DNA of 64,000 nt from Bacillus sp. 1780r2a1 (GTDB taxonomy: Bacteria > Bacillota > Bacilli > Bacillales > Bacillaceae_H), in contig CP099863.1 in the NCBI GenBank assembly GCA_024134725.1, forward strand, positions 3,655,258 to 3,719,257. Direction: 5' to 3'. This document shows, one piece after another, positions 25,586 through 34,309 of this stretch. A model generated the notes under the pieces. It was not told the origin of the DNA. It saw nothing but the letters and a program-made list of their open reading frames with translations, and searched no databases. The translations under genes and the position numbers were made by a program. Position 1 is the stretch's first letter. Every line of letters begins with the position of its first letter.

Positions 25586-26044
25586 CTAAAATAACTCTGT
25601 AATTTTAATAAATAAATAGGCAATTCCAGCACCAATCAGAGGTCCTACTGCAACTCCTTGGAATAGCGCCACAGCTAGGATTGTACCAAATACAAGAGCT
25701 GTTGTGATATGAGGATCTTCCGACAATAAAGTCAGTCCATATTTAGCAATAATTGCCACTAGGATTCCAGCAGCTAATGCAACCCATGCATATGAGGATT
25801 TGATAGCTTCTCCCAATTGTTTAAAACCAATATCACCTGTTGCAATCGGTACTAATACCGCAACTGTAATAACGGTTACCCCTAGATTGATTCCTTTAGA
25901 CTGTAAGTAAGGGAATACTTTACCGTCTAGACCTATTAATTTAATAACTAATAAGAAACCTACTGCTATGATTAACGACTGATTTTTTGCAATTAATCCT
26001 ATAACGAATAAAATAGCTAAAAACATAACTGGCTGTGAAAACAT
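25586..26044 (-). CDS. ytwI: DUF441 membrane protein YtwI
   Basis: 152 residues, nearly all hydrophobic, with four membrane helices: about 5-33, 55-75, 84-104 and 112-148. The family (DUF441/UPF0756) has no known function. AAGGGGAAACAA precedes the ATG at 26044. It lies between citZ and the divergent gene ytvI, the same order as B. subtilis. Confidence 0.85.
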   Translation of the reverse strand: MFSQPVMFLAILFVIGLIAKNQSLIIAVGFLLVIKLIGLDGKVFPYLQSKGINLGVTVITVAVLVPIATGDIGFKQLGEAIKSSYAWVALAAGILVAIIAKYGLTLLSEDPHITTALVFGTILAVALFQGVAVGPLIGAGIAYLFIKITELF

Positions 26045-26182
26045 TTGTTTCCCCTTCCTTTCATTACTTTGATACTTATTTGAACTTTATTTTCTAGTGA
26101 AAACCTCACTTTTTTCTTTTCACTCTTTCATAAAAGTTGTAAAATACTAACAAAACCACTTTTAAAGGAGGTTGTTAACTAC

Positions 26183-27292
26183 TTGCCTAAGATCTATTGG
26201 ATTCGCTTTTTACGCACCGTGATTTTATTGACTGGTTTAACCGTCACGTTTCTAGTCGCTTATTACCTTTCAACGCTGCTTTATCCATTCATCATTGCCT
26301 TTATCATTGCACTCTTCATGAACCCAATCGTAAACTTTTTTGAGCGTAAGTTAAAGTGTAAACGCTACATTGCTGTTCTCATTTCAATCATGCTTATTTT
26401 TTCCATTCTAGCAGGCTCAATTACGCTCTTAGTAACTGAAATAATAGCTGGTACAACCTATCTAGCAAAAGTCGTTCCAAATAATTTTGAAGCCGTCATC
26501 GTATACATTGAAAATTTCATTGCCAGCAAACTGATTCCTCTTTATAACCAAATCGCTTCCATGTTTAACAGTTTAAACCATAATCAACAAGAAACTATTT
26601 TAACAAATATTCAAAATGTCGGCAGTAGTATTACAACAAATGTAGGAGATTTTGTACAACGACTTTTACAAGCCATTCCAACTTTTCTCGGATGGCTCCC
26701 TAATATCGCAACTGTTGTTATTTTTTCTTTACTTGCTACCTTCTTTATTAGTAAAGACTGGAATCGTTTTCTTACATTTAGTAAAAGCTTTTTATCACCA
26801 AAAGTAAAACAGAGTAGTGAAGCTGTAGTAGGAGAGCTAAAAAAAGCACTCTTTGGATTTATCCAAGCTCAGCTCACGCTTATTTCCATTACAACAATTA
26901 TTGTTCTTATTGGTCTGCTCATTTTACGAGTCGATTATTCAATTACCATCGCTTTACTTATCGGCTTTGTAGATTTATTACCTTATTTAGGAACTGGACT
27001 CATTTTCGTACCTTGGATTATTTATGCGTTTACAACTGGAAATATTTCCTTTGCTGTTGGTTTATCTGTTTTATACTTGGTTGTTATCGTACAACGCCAA
27101 ATTATGGAACCGAAAATTCTATCATCTAGTATTGGATTAGACCCTTTAGCTACTTTAGTTGCTTTGTTTGTCGGCTTTAAATTAATTGGTTTTCTTGGAT
27201 TAATTGTCGGGCCTATCTTACTAGTTATTATTCGTACGCTCTATTCAGCCGGCATATTTCACGATATCAAAAACTTTATTATGGCAAAATAA
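26183..27292 (+). CDS. ytvI: Sporulation integral membrane protein YtvI
   Basis: 369 residues starting at TTG 26183, with AAAGGAGG 11 bases upstream. It belongs to the AI-2E/PerM transporter family: three N-terminal helices, a long periplasmic loop rich in amphipathic helix (about 90-160), then five more helices with the conserved segment LIGFVDLLPYLGTGLIFVPW and QRQIMEPKILSSSIGLDPLATLVALFVGFKLIGFLGLIVGP. YtvI is needed for sporulation in B. subtilis; its substrate is unknown. One of the few plus-strand genes here, with its own terminator. Confidence 0.9.
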   Translation: MPKIYWIRFLRTVILLTGLTVTFLVAYYLSTLLYPFIIAFIIALFMNPIVNFFERKLKCKRYIAVLISIMLIFSILAGSITLLVTEIIAGTTYLAKVVPNNFEAVIVYIENFIASKLIPLYNQIASMFNSLNHNQQETILTNIQNVGSSITTNVGDFVQRLLQAIPTFLGWLPNIATVVIFSLLATFFISKDWNRFLTFSKSFLSPKVKQSSEAVVGELKKALFGFIQAQLTLISITTIIVLIGLLILRVDYSITIALLIGFVDLLPYLGTGLIFVPWIIYAFTTGNISFAVGLSVLYLVVIVQRQIMEPKILSSSIGLDPLATLVALFVGFKLIGFLGLIVGPILLVIIRTLYSAGIFHDIKNFIMAK

Positions 27293-27343
27293 AAGTGTGC
27301 TTCATGAGAACAGTTCTCTCATTGACAGCACACTCTTTTTTAA
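27288..27343 (+). terminator. Terminator of ytvI
   Basis: AAAAGTGTGCT pairs with AGCACACTCTTTT, with a second inner stem TGAGA/TCTCTCA, followed by a T-run. It begins at the ytvI stop. Confidence 0.88.
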
Positions 27344-27364
27344 TGAACGCTATAATTTTCATTA

Positions 27365-27754
27365 TTAACGAATAATTGTAAAACGGCTACGGTTTTGAAA
27401 TAGTCGTTGAAACAGCTTCATAACAGTTGGCTTGATAAATTTTCTTGTTGTCGGAATAAGTAATAAAAAACCCGTTGTATCGGTAAAGAAGCCTGGCGTC
27501 AATAATAAAAGTCCACCAATTAAAATACAAAGTCCATCTACAATTGCATCGCCAGGAACTTGTCCAGAATTCATTTGCTGACTTGCTCTCTGTAAGGTCT
27601 TTACACCTTGCTTCTTTGCTAAATAAGCCCCTAATATTCCTGTTGCTAAAATTAAGAAAAACGTTGGTAAAATACCAATTTTTGAACTTACTGTTAGCAA
27701 TAACGTAATTTCGATAGCAGGAATAATAATTAAAATTGGAACGAGAAATTTCAC
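27365..27754 (-). CDS. fxsA: FxsA family membrane protein
   Basis: 129 residues from GTG 27754, which has AAGGAG 8 bases upstream; a TTG at 27760 is too close to that site. The family protein (YtzA in B. subtilis, FxsA in E. coli, where overexpression lets cells survive F exclusion of phage T7) has an N-terminal helix, IGILPTFFLILATGILGAYLAKKQG, the motif PGDAIVDGLCILIGGLLLLTPGFFTDTTGFLLLIP and a basic C-terminus. Membrane protein of unclear role. It follows pyk. Confidence 0.9.
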   Translation of the reverse strand: MKFLVPILIIIPAIEITLLLTVSSKIGILPTFFLILATGILGAYLAKKQGVKTLQRASQQMNSGQVPGDAIVDGLCILIGGLLLLTPGFFTDTTGFLLLIPTTRKFIKPTVMKLFQRLFQNRSRFTIIR

Positions 27755-27782
27755 CGTCAACTCTCCTTCTATCTGACTATAG

Positions 27783-27813
27783 AAAAAGAGAAGGTAAAAA
27801 ACCTTCTCCTTTA
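27783..27813 (-). terminator. Terminator of pyk
   Basis: On the minus strand GGAGAAGGT pairs with ACCTTCTC around a short T loop, followed by TTTTTCT, 16 bases after the pyk stop. Confidence 0.9.
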
Positions 27814-27828
27814 TAAATTATTTATGAC

Positions 27829-29589
27829 TTACAGAACGCTTGCATGCCCGTTATATACAACGCCACGAGCTGAATCCACTGTAATATCTTGTCCATCTTG
27901 GAACGTTGCTGTTGCGCCTTCTACGCCTACAATGACAGGAATGCTTAAGCTTAGTCCTACAACAGCTGCATGGCTTGTTAAGCCACCTTCTTCTGTGATT
28001 AATGCACTTGCTTTTTCAACTGCACTAATCATGTCGCGGTCTGTACTGTTTGTAACTAAAATTGCACCTTCTGTCATCTTTTCATTTGCTTCAGCTGCGC
28101 TTTTCGCTACAACTACTTGGCCAACTGCTGACTTACGTCCGATTCCTTGACCCTTTGCTAGCACATCTCCTACAACTTGTACTTTCATTAGGTTTGTAGC
28201 ACCAGATTCTCCAACAGGTACACCAGCTGTAATAACAACTAGATCACCATGTGATACAATACCCGTTTTCACAGCGTCGTTTACAGCATGCTCTAACATG
28301 TCATCAATATTTGTGCAACGCTCACCTACAACTGGTGTAACGCCCCATACTAAAGCTAAGCGACGAGCTACTGAATCGTTTGCTGCTACCGCTACGATTG
28401 GAGATTGCGGACGATATTTTGAAACGATTTTTGCCGTATATCCACTTTCAGTTGGAGCAACGATTGCACTTGCATTTAGGTTAAGTGCAGTATGCCCTAC
28501 AGATTGACCAATTGAATCTGTAATTGATGTACCAACTTGCTTACTACGTTGTTGTAGAATTTCACGGTAGTTAAGTGCTTGTTCTGCACGTGATGCAATC
28601 GAATGCATTGTTTGAACAGCTTCAATTGGATAAGAACCAGCAGCAGTTTCACCTGATAGCATAATTGCATCTGTACCATCAAAGATTGCGTTCGCTACGT
28701 CACTTGCCTCTGCACGAGTTGGACGTGGATTACGTTGCATAGAATCAAGCATTTGTGTTGCAGTGATAACAGGTTTACCAAGCTCATTACATTTTCTGAT
28801 TAAATCTTTTTGTACTAATGGTACTTCTTCAGCAGGAATTTCTACTCCTAAGTCACCACGAGCAACCATTAAACCATCAGACACCTCAAGAATTTCGTCG
28901 ATGTTATCGACACCTTCTTGGTTCTCAATTTTTGAAATGATTTGAATGTGTGTAGCATTATGTTTTTCTAATAGCTCACGAATTTCTAATACATCTGACG
29001 CACGACGAACGAAAGAGGCAGCAATGAAGTCAAGACCTTGCTCGATTCCAAACACAATGTCGTTTGCGTCTTTTTCTGTGATACCTGGTAAGTTTACACT
29101 TACGTTTGGTACGTTAACACCTTTTTTATTTTTCAAAGTACCTGGGTTCAATACTTTTGTTTTGATTTCACCAGCAGCTTTATTAACTTCTAATACTTCA
29201 AGTCCAATTAAACCATCATCTAAAAGAATTTTAGAACCTGGGTGTACATCGTCGACTAGACCAGGATACGTAACTGAGAATTTTTCAGTTGTCCCTACTA
29301 CTTCTTTCATAGACACGATGATCTCAGAACCTTCTTCTAAATCGATTGCACCATTTTCCATTGTATTTGTACGGATTTCAGGACCTTTTGTATCAAGTAA
29401 GATTCCAATTGTTTTTCCTGTCTTTTGAGCTGCTTCACGAATGTTAACAATACGTGCACCGTGCTCTTCGAAATCACCATGTGAAAAGTTTAAACGACAA
29501 ACATTTAAACCAGAGTTAAATAGTTCAACTAACTTTTCTACACTCTCACTTGCTGGACCAATAGTACCTACAATTTTTGTTTTACGCAT
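27829..29589 (-). CDS. pyk: Pyruvate kinase
   Basis: 586 residues: the usual catalytic core plus the extra C-terminal domain of Bacillus and Geobacillus enzymes. It makes pyruvate and ATP from phosphoenolpyruvate. Visible: [45 protein letters not shown] with the catalytic Lys, [20 protein letters not shown] and [17 protein letters not shown]. The last 110 residues form the PEP-utiliser-like domain with [31 protein letters not shown] precedes the ATG. pfkA, usually directly upstream, is absent; a 525-bp non-coding stretch lies there instead. Confidence 0.98.
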   Translation of the reverse strand: MRKTKIVGTIGPASESVEKLVELFNSGLNVCRLNFSHGDFEEHGARIVNIREAAQKTGKTIGILLDTKGPEIRTNTMENGAIDLEEGSEIIVSMKEVVGTTEKFSVTYPGLVDDVHPGSKILLDDGLIGLEVLEVNKAAGEIKTKVLNPGTLKNKKGVNVPNVSVNLPGITEKDANDIVFGIEQGLDFIAASFVRRASDVLEIRELLEKHNATHIQIISKIENQEGVDNIDEILEVSDGLMVARGDLGVEIPAEEVPLVQKDLIRKCNELGKPVITATQMLDSMQRNPRPTRAEASDVANAIFDGTDAIMLSGETAAGSYPIEAVQTMHSIASRAEQALNYREILQQRSKQVGTSITDSIGQSVGHTALNLNASAIVAPTESGYTAKIVSKYRPQSPIVAVAANDSVARRLALVWGVTPVVGERCTNIDDMLEHAVNDAVKTGIVSHGDLVVITAGVPVGESGATNLMKVQVVGDVLAKGQGIGRKSAVGQVVVAKSAAEANEKMTEGAILVTNSTDRDMISAVEKASALITEEGGLTSHAAVVGLSLSIPVIVGVEGATATFQDGQDITVDSARGVVYNGHASVL

Positions 29590-29746
29590 TCTATCTTCCT
29601 CCTATATAGTGGTATAACCAAGCTTCTCAATTAATACAAACTTTGCACTCAAAGTCACTGGCCTAATTACTTTTCACTTTAAACTCTAACAGCAATATGT
29701 AGTTTAGTCAGGCAATGATATGCTCACTGAAACCAAAGAAAAAACT

Positions 29747-29776
29747 ATTATGTAAGCAGTAAATAGACTATCACAA
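29747..29776 (-). promoter_or_regulatory. Possible promoter of pyk
   Basis: On the minus strand TTGTGA (29776-29771), an 18-base spacer and CATAAT (29752-29747), 160 bases before the pyk start. Weak on its own, but pyk needs a promoter here because accA is terminated upstream. Confidence 0.4.
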
Positions 29777-30078
29777 CACATGATGTATTGTATACTCATA
29801 GCATAATTTTTACGCTTAACGAGTTGATTTTTCATTACAATTAACTTGGTTTATCTAATGATTTTACTATTCCCGTCTATTTGACAAGCATGCCTATAAA
29901 ATTGGTTTTAGGCATTACAATAAAAGAAGCGAGTTGCTTTCCCTATAACAATGTCTTTTAAATCCATTGAAGGAAAATGCAGGCTTCTTCTTAAGAATCC
30001 TATAGGGTTTTGCTGTCTATAAAATACCATGAAGAACTATGAAACACAATAGAGAAGAGCTATTGTAGAAACGAGAAA

Positions 30079-30110
30079 ATGCACCCCCTATCAAAATAGA
30101 GGATGCTTTA
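30079..30110 (-). terminator. Terminator of accDA
   Basis: On the minus strand GCATCCTCTAT pairs with ATAGGGGGTGC (G-U pairs) around TTTG, then ATTTTCT. It lies 5 bases after the accA stop. Confidence 0.75.
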
Positions 30111-30114
30111 TTGT

Positions 30115-31092
30115 TTATTTTACACCGATGGCATCGGTTTCAGCTGAAAATTGTCCAATTTTTTTGTATTTTTCATAACGCTCTTCAACTAATTGCTCTT
30201 TTGTGAGTTTTGTTAATTCTTGTAAAGAGCTACGAATCGCCGCTTCCATGTAACTTGCTTGTTCATCAATATTACGATGAGCTCCACCTTTAACCTCTTC
30301 CACAACCTCATCCACAATACCTAGTTCTTTTAAATCAGGCGCGGTAATTTTCATTGTTTCTGCTGCTTGCTTAGCAAGCGTTGCATCTTTCCATAATAAC
30401 GCAGCAGCACCTTCTGGAGATATAACTGAGTACGTGGAGTTTTCAAGCATATGAAGATGGTTTCCTACACCAAGTCCTAATGCTCCTCCGCTTCCTCCTT
30501 CTCCAATAACAATACAAACGATAGGTACAGTTAAGCCAGCCATTTCAAAAAGATTTTTTGCGATGGCTTCGCTTTGTCCTCTTTCTTCCGCTGCTTTTCC
30601 TGGGTAAGCACCTTTTGTATCAATAAAGCAAATAATTGGTCTGTTAAACTTTTCAGCCTGCTTCATTAAACGTAACGCTTTACGATAGCCCTCAGGATGT
30701 GGCATTCCAAAATTGCGACGGATATTCTCTTTCGTATCTTTACCGCGCTGATGTCCAATGACCGTAACAGGTACACCTTGAAACTTCGCAATGCCTCCCA
30801 CGATAGCTTCATCATCACCGTAATAACGATCACCATGGCACTCTAAAAAATTAGTAAACAATCTTGAGATATAATCAAGCGTAGTTGGACGTTCAGGATG
30901 ACGCGCAATCTGTACACGATTCCATGGGCTTAAGTGATTATAAATATCTTTTTCTACTTTTTCCAAACGCTTTTCTAGCTTTTCAATCTCTGTTGATAAA
31001 TCAACATCCGTGTTTGTTGCAAACTCTTTTAACTCTGCAATTTTATTACGCAACTCCACAATTGGGCGTTCAAATTCTAATTCACTTACCAC
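30115..31092 (-). CDS. accA: Acetyl-CoA carboxylase carboxyltransferase subunit alpha
   Basis: 325 residues, normal length. With AccD it moves the carboxyl group from carboxybiotin to acetyl-CoA, giving malonyl-CoA for fatty-acid synthesis. Visible: the N-terminal helical part ([17 protein letters not shown]), [88 protein letters not shown] and [14 protein letters not shown]. The GTG start at 31092 overlaps the end of accD by 7 bases and uses AGGAGGTGA inside accD. In B. subtilis pfkA follows; here it does not. Confidence 0.97.
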   Translation of the reverse strand: MVSELEFERPIVELRNKIAELKEFATNTDVDLSTEIEKLEKRLEKVEKDIYNHLSPWNRVQIARHPERPTTLDYISRLFTNFLECHGDRYYGDDEAIVGGIAKFQGVPVTVIGHQRGKDTKENIRRNFGMPHPEGYRKALRLMKQAEKFNRPIICFIDTKGAYPGKAAEERGQSEAIAKNLFEMAGLTVPIVCIVIGEGGSGGALGLGVGNHLHMLENSTYSVISPEGAAALLWKDATLAKQAAETMKITAPDLKELGIVDEVVEEVKGGAHRNIDEQASYMEAAIRSSLQELTKLTKEQLVEERYEKYKKIGQFSAETDAIGVK

Positions 31093-31982
31093 TGTACGTC
31101 ACCTCCTACATGAATGTCTAAAATATTTGTGAGCGTTTCTTTTAAGTTATGACGCGCCACAACCGCATCTAATTGTCCGTGTTTTAATAAAAATTCTGCT
31201 GTTTGGAAGTCCTCTGGTAATTCTTCTCGAATCGTTTGCTCAATAATTCTTCGACCTGCAAAACCGATTAAAGCACCGGGCTCTGCTAAGTTGTAATCTC
31301 CTAGCGAAGCAAAACTAGCAGATACGCCTCCGGTTGTAGGGTGCGTCATAATTGAAATAATGAGTCCACCTTTATCACTATACATTTTTAACGCTGAGCT
31401 TGTCTTAGCCATTTGCATTAAACTTAAGATACCTTCTTGCATTCTAGCTCCACCTGATGCTGTAAAAATAAGAAACGGTACGCCTAAATCTTTTGCTTTT
31501 TCGATAGCTCTTGTAATTTTTTCACCTACAACAGACCCCATGCTTCCCATTCTAAAATGTGAATCCATAACAGCGACGACTACTTTTAAACCATTAATGT
31601 CGCCTTCACCCGTTACGATAGCCTCACTAAGCCCTGTTTTTTCACGATCTTTCTCTAATTTTTCAACGTAATCGGGAAATTCTAGAGGGTTTTGAGAGCG
31701 CATTGTACGATCATATTCAATAAATGTGCCTTCATCAATTAAGCTACTAATTCTTTCTTGAGCAGTCATTTGATGATGATGCCCACAGTTTAAGCACACT
31801 TTTAGATTTTTATTAAGTTCTTTCGTGTACATGATTTTTTTGCATTTTTTACATTTTGTCATAATTCCTTCAGGTACATCTTGTTTTAGGTGTTCTGATG
31901 GAACTGAAGCATACTTTCTCTTCTTTGTATTCTTTGTATTCTTTGTATTCTTTGTATTTTTAGTAAATAGATCTCTTAACAA
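31086..31982 (-). CDS. accD: Acetyl-CoA carboxylase carboxyltransferase subunit beta
   Basis: 298 residues from TTG 31982 (AAGGAGG 7 bases upstream). The zinc ribbon has Cys44, Cys47, Cys63 and Cys66 (CKKC and CLNC), followed by the crotonase-fold domain with [22 protein letters not shown]-type helix, [31 protein letters not shown] and [17 protein letters not shown]. Odd: the N-terminus carries four in-frame copies of a 9-base unit giving T-K-N repeats (residues 8-20) before KKRKYASVP. The repeat lies in the flexible tail ahead of the zinc ribbon. Partner of accA directly downstream. Confidence 0.97.
   Translation of the reverse strand: MLRDLFTKNTKNTKNTKNTKKRKYASVPSEHLKQDVPEGIMTKCKKCKKIMYTKELNKNLKVCLNCGHHHQMTAQERISSLIDEGTFIEYDRTMRSQNPLEFPDYVEKLEKDREKTGLSEAIVTGEGDINGLKVVVAVMDSHFRMGSMGSVVGEKITRAIEKAKDLGVPFLIFTASGGARMQEGILSLMQMAKTSSALKMYSDKGGLIISIMTHPTTGGVSASFASLGDYNLAEPGALIGFAGRRIIEQTIREELPEDFQTAEFLLKHGQLDAVVARHNLKETLTNILDIHVGGDVQW
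31923..31962. repeat. 9-bp tandem repeat in the 5' end of accD
   Basis: About four head-to-tail copies of TTCTTTGTA on the plus strand, coding for Thr-Lys-Asn repeats in AccD. Unit length is a multiple of three, so copy changes keep the frame. Confidence 0.93.
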
Positions 31983-32080
31983 AGTGTAACCTCCTTTTGA
32001 TTCTTTTATCTAAAAGAATCCGTCTTCGTATCCTTTGCTTACCATATAATAAGCATCAGTCTGAAACCAATAGAGCGTTT

Positions 32081-32101
32081 ATCACCTATTATTCAAAAAT
32101 A
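32081..32101. promoter_or_regulatory. Inverted repeat upstream of accD
   Basis: ACCTATT and AATAGGT separated by 7 bases, in the 243-bp gap between the GntR gene and accD. It could be an operator or the terminator stem of the GntR gene; no T-run supports the latter. It does not look like a FapR site. Confidence 0.35.
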
Positions 32102-32225
32102 GGTTACACAATCGGTGAAAACAGACCATGAAGTATGAATCGACTCATAATTCTTCATTTTGTGTACTAGTTGATATTTACTTTACAAGAAAAGTTGTAC
32201 ATTTTGTGTAGAAACATGCAACGTG

Positions 32226-32843
32226 CTATTCGACATTTTTTGAATCATCAAAAGGATGATACCACCCCTTGTGAATCGTAAAAACATCATGCTCGTTTCC
32301 ATGTTTAATAGCATGAATTAATAACGCGATTTGGGCTTGATTTTGCATCGTTGTTGACTGTTGAAATGTATAGTAAAAGTTACTAACAATTAACCAAATT
32401 CGCTGTAACAATCGATTAGTTTGAAGCCGAAATAGCTGCTCAAATAGATGCTTAATTGTTAGGGTTTTGTTATCTAGCTGATCAACAATACTTTTATTAT
32501 TTTGTAGTATGGATTCTAAGCATGCTTTTTCTAACATATATTTTGTTTCGATTAAGTCTTCTTTTGGCTTGTTATCATGTAAGAGAAACGTTGCTAAAAT
32601 GTCGATAAGCTGATGATCGCCTACTTCTTTAATAAACGTGCCTTCGCCCCTTCGTGTTTCGATAAGGCCTAGCAACTCCAATGCGCGAAGTGCTTCACGC
32701 ACAGAAGAGCGACCGGCATTTAGTCGCTCTGCTAACTCTCGCTCTGACGGAATTTTATCTCCTGTTTGCAGCTGATTAGACTGCATCAATTGCCGAATTT
32801 GCTTTAAGATTTCTACATAAACTTTTGAACGTTCATTCATCAA
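32226..32843 (-). CDS. GntR family (FadR-type) transcriptional regulator
   Basis: 205 residues. The N-terminal winged helix-turn-helix is clear: KVYVEILKQIRQLM, then GDKIPSERELAERLNAGRSSVREALRALELLGLIETRRGEGTFI (to about residue 70). The C-terminal part is an all-helical FadR/FCD-like ligand domain but short, with no clear metal-binding His set, so the effector is unknown. It lies 60 bases after the malic enzyme gene and ahead of accDA, so it may control either; that is inference from place. Two adjacent ATGs (32843 and 32840) are possible starts. Confidence 0.9.
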   Translation of the reverse strand: MMNERSKVYVEILKQIRQLMQSNQLQTGDKIPSERELAERLNAGRSSVREALRALELLGLIETRRGEGTFIKEVGDHQLIDILATFLLHDNKPKEDLIETKYMLEKACLESILQNNKSIVDQLDNKTLTIKHLFEQLFRLQTNRLLQRIWLIVSNFYYTFQQSTTMQNQAQIALLIHAIKHGNEHDVFTIHKGWYHPFDDSKNVE

Positions 32844-32902
32844 CCTATTTTTTCACTCACCTTATCCGCTTAGTATCCACACATTTTTTTCGCTATCTTA
32901 CT

Positions 32903-34132
32903 TTATTCAATGATAGCCAAACGCTGCGTTTTTAATGCAATATCATCTGGATCAACCTGTAACCTTGCAACACCTGTTTCCATCGCTGCCTTCGCCACAG
33001 CAGCTGCTACTGCTGGTGCAACTCTAGGATCAAATGGTGCTGGAATAACATAATCTTCATGTAAATCTTCTGATGAGATAAGACTTGCAATTGCTTCTAC
33101 CGCAGCAATTTTCATCTGCTCATTAATATGAGTAGCTCGTACATCTAGGGCACCGCGAAATATACCAGGAAACGCCAGTACGTTATTCACCTGGTTAGGA
33201 AAATCAGATCTTCCTGTCCCAATTACCTTGACACCTGCACTCTTTGCATCGTCCGGCATAATTTCAGGCATTGGATTGGCCATTGCAAAAACAATCGGAT
33301 CCTCATTCATTTTGTGAATCATCTCTTTTGTTAGAGCCCCTTCGACAGATACACCAATAAACACATCTGCGTCAGCAAGTGCATCTTCTAAAGTGCCCGT
33401 TACTTTTTGACGATTGGTATAAGCGGCTACCTCGTCTTTTATTTTATTCATTCCAAACGATCTACCTTCATAAACTGGACCTTTTGAGTCACACATAATA
33501 ATGTCGCGCACGCCGTAGCGATGCAATAATTTAATGATGGCAATCCCCGCGGCTCCAGCACCGTTGGCTACTACCTTCACTTCTGACATCTTCTTATTTG
33601 CTAACTTCAGTGCATTTACCAAGCCAGCTACCGTTACAATTGCAGTTCCGTGCTGATCGTCATGAAAAATAGGAATATTGGTTTCTTTTTTTAAGCGTTC
33701 CTCAATTTCAAAACAATTTGGTGCCGCAATATCCTCTAGGTTTACTCCACCGAATGTTGGTTCTAATAGCTTTACTGTCTCTACAATCTGGTCAATATCT
33801 GTGGTCTTTAAGCAGATAGGAAACGCATCGACTCCGGCAAAGCTTTTAAATAATACTGCTTTACCTTCCATTACGGGTAAAGCTGCTTCCGGACCAATAT
33901 TTCCTAATCCTAAAACCGCAGTTCCGTCAGATACCACTGCGACCATATTCCCTTTCATTGTATACTCATACACATTATTCACATCATCATAAATTTCTTT
34001 ACAAGGTTCAGCTACTCCAGGTGAATAAGCTAGGCTTAAGTCCTGAGCATTTCGAACAGGGATTTTCGATTTAGATTCTAACTTTCCTTTATTGATACGG
34101 TGCATATGCAGTGCTTCTTCGCGTAAAGACAT
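32903..34132 (-). CDS. ytsJ: NAD(P)-dependent malic enzyme
   Basis: 409 residues from ATG 34132, with GAGGAG 7 bases upstream; the frame is open to 34147. It decarboxylates malate to pyruvate with NADP or NAD. Visible: LAYSPGVAEPC, the catalytic region GLGNIGPEAALPVMEGKAVLFKSFAGVDAFPI, the metal-binding EDIAAPNCFEIE and HDDQHGTAIVTVAGL, then the cofactor-binding VVANGAGAAGIAI and NPMPEIMPDDA. It matches YtsJ, the main NADP-dependent malic enzyme of B. subtilis. It is followed by the GntR gene. Confidence 0.95.
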   Translation of the reverse strand: MSLREEALHMHRINKGKLESKSKIPVRNAQDLSLAYSPGVAEPCKEIYDDVNNVYEYTMKGNMVAVVSDGTAVLGLGNIGPEAALPVMEGKAVLFKSFAGVDAFPICLKTTDIDQIVETVKLLEPTFGGVNLEDIAAPNCFEIEERLKKETNIPIFHDDQHGTAIVTVAGLVNALKLANKKMSEVKVVANGAGAAGIAIIKLLHRYGVRDIIMCDSKGPVYEGRSFGMNKIKDEVAAYTNRQKVTGTLEDALADADVFIGVSVEGALTKEMIHKMNEDPIVFAMANPMPEIMPDDAKSAGVKVIGTGRSDFPNQVNNVLAFPGIFRGALDVRATHINEQMKIAAVEAIASLISSEDLHEDYVIPAPFDPRVAPAVAAAVAKAAMETGVARLQVDPDDIALKTQRLAIIE

Positions 34133-34246
34133 GAGCTCACTCCTCATTCGATATAAGTATACATATAGCTATTAAAATAGAAACGATGCAGTTAAGCGTT
34201 AAGTGCTCAATTTTATTGCATCTAAGTAAATGTAAAATTAAGTAAC

Positions 34247-34270
34247 AGTGGTCAGACCACTTTTTTTTTA
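34247..34270 (+). terminator. Terminator-like hairpin facing the plus strand
   Basis: AGTGGT-CAG-ACCACT followed by nine Ts on the plus strand, between dnaE and ytsJ, both of which are minus-strand genes. On the minus strand no T-run follows, so it does not end dnaE. It may stop antisense transcription. Confidence 0.5.
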
Positions 34271-34309
34271 ACTTCTTTACAATATAACATCATCTACAAT
34301 CTGTAAAGA

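Larger units (their letters stand above)
29590..30114. other. Non-coding gap at the usual pfkA position
   Basis: 525 bases between pyk and accA with no open frame of note on either strand and no stretch that translates to PfkA motifs. Seen here: the accA terminator (30081-30108), a TGCCTA/TAGGCA hairpin (29891-29913), an inverted pair CCCTATA (29941-29947) with TATAGGG (30001-30007), and a candidate pyk promoter. Confidence 0.75.

Noticed and set aside
28946-29428. Plus-strand frame of 160 codons inside pyk
   Set aside because: Antisense shadow of a strongly conserved enzyme; no start signals, low-complexity Ser/Thr/Pro composition.
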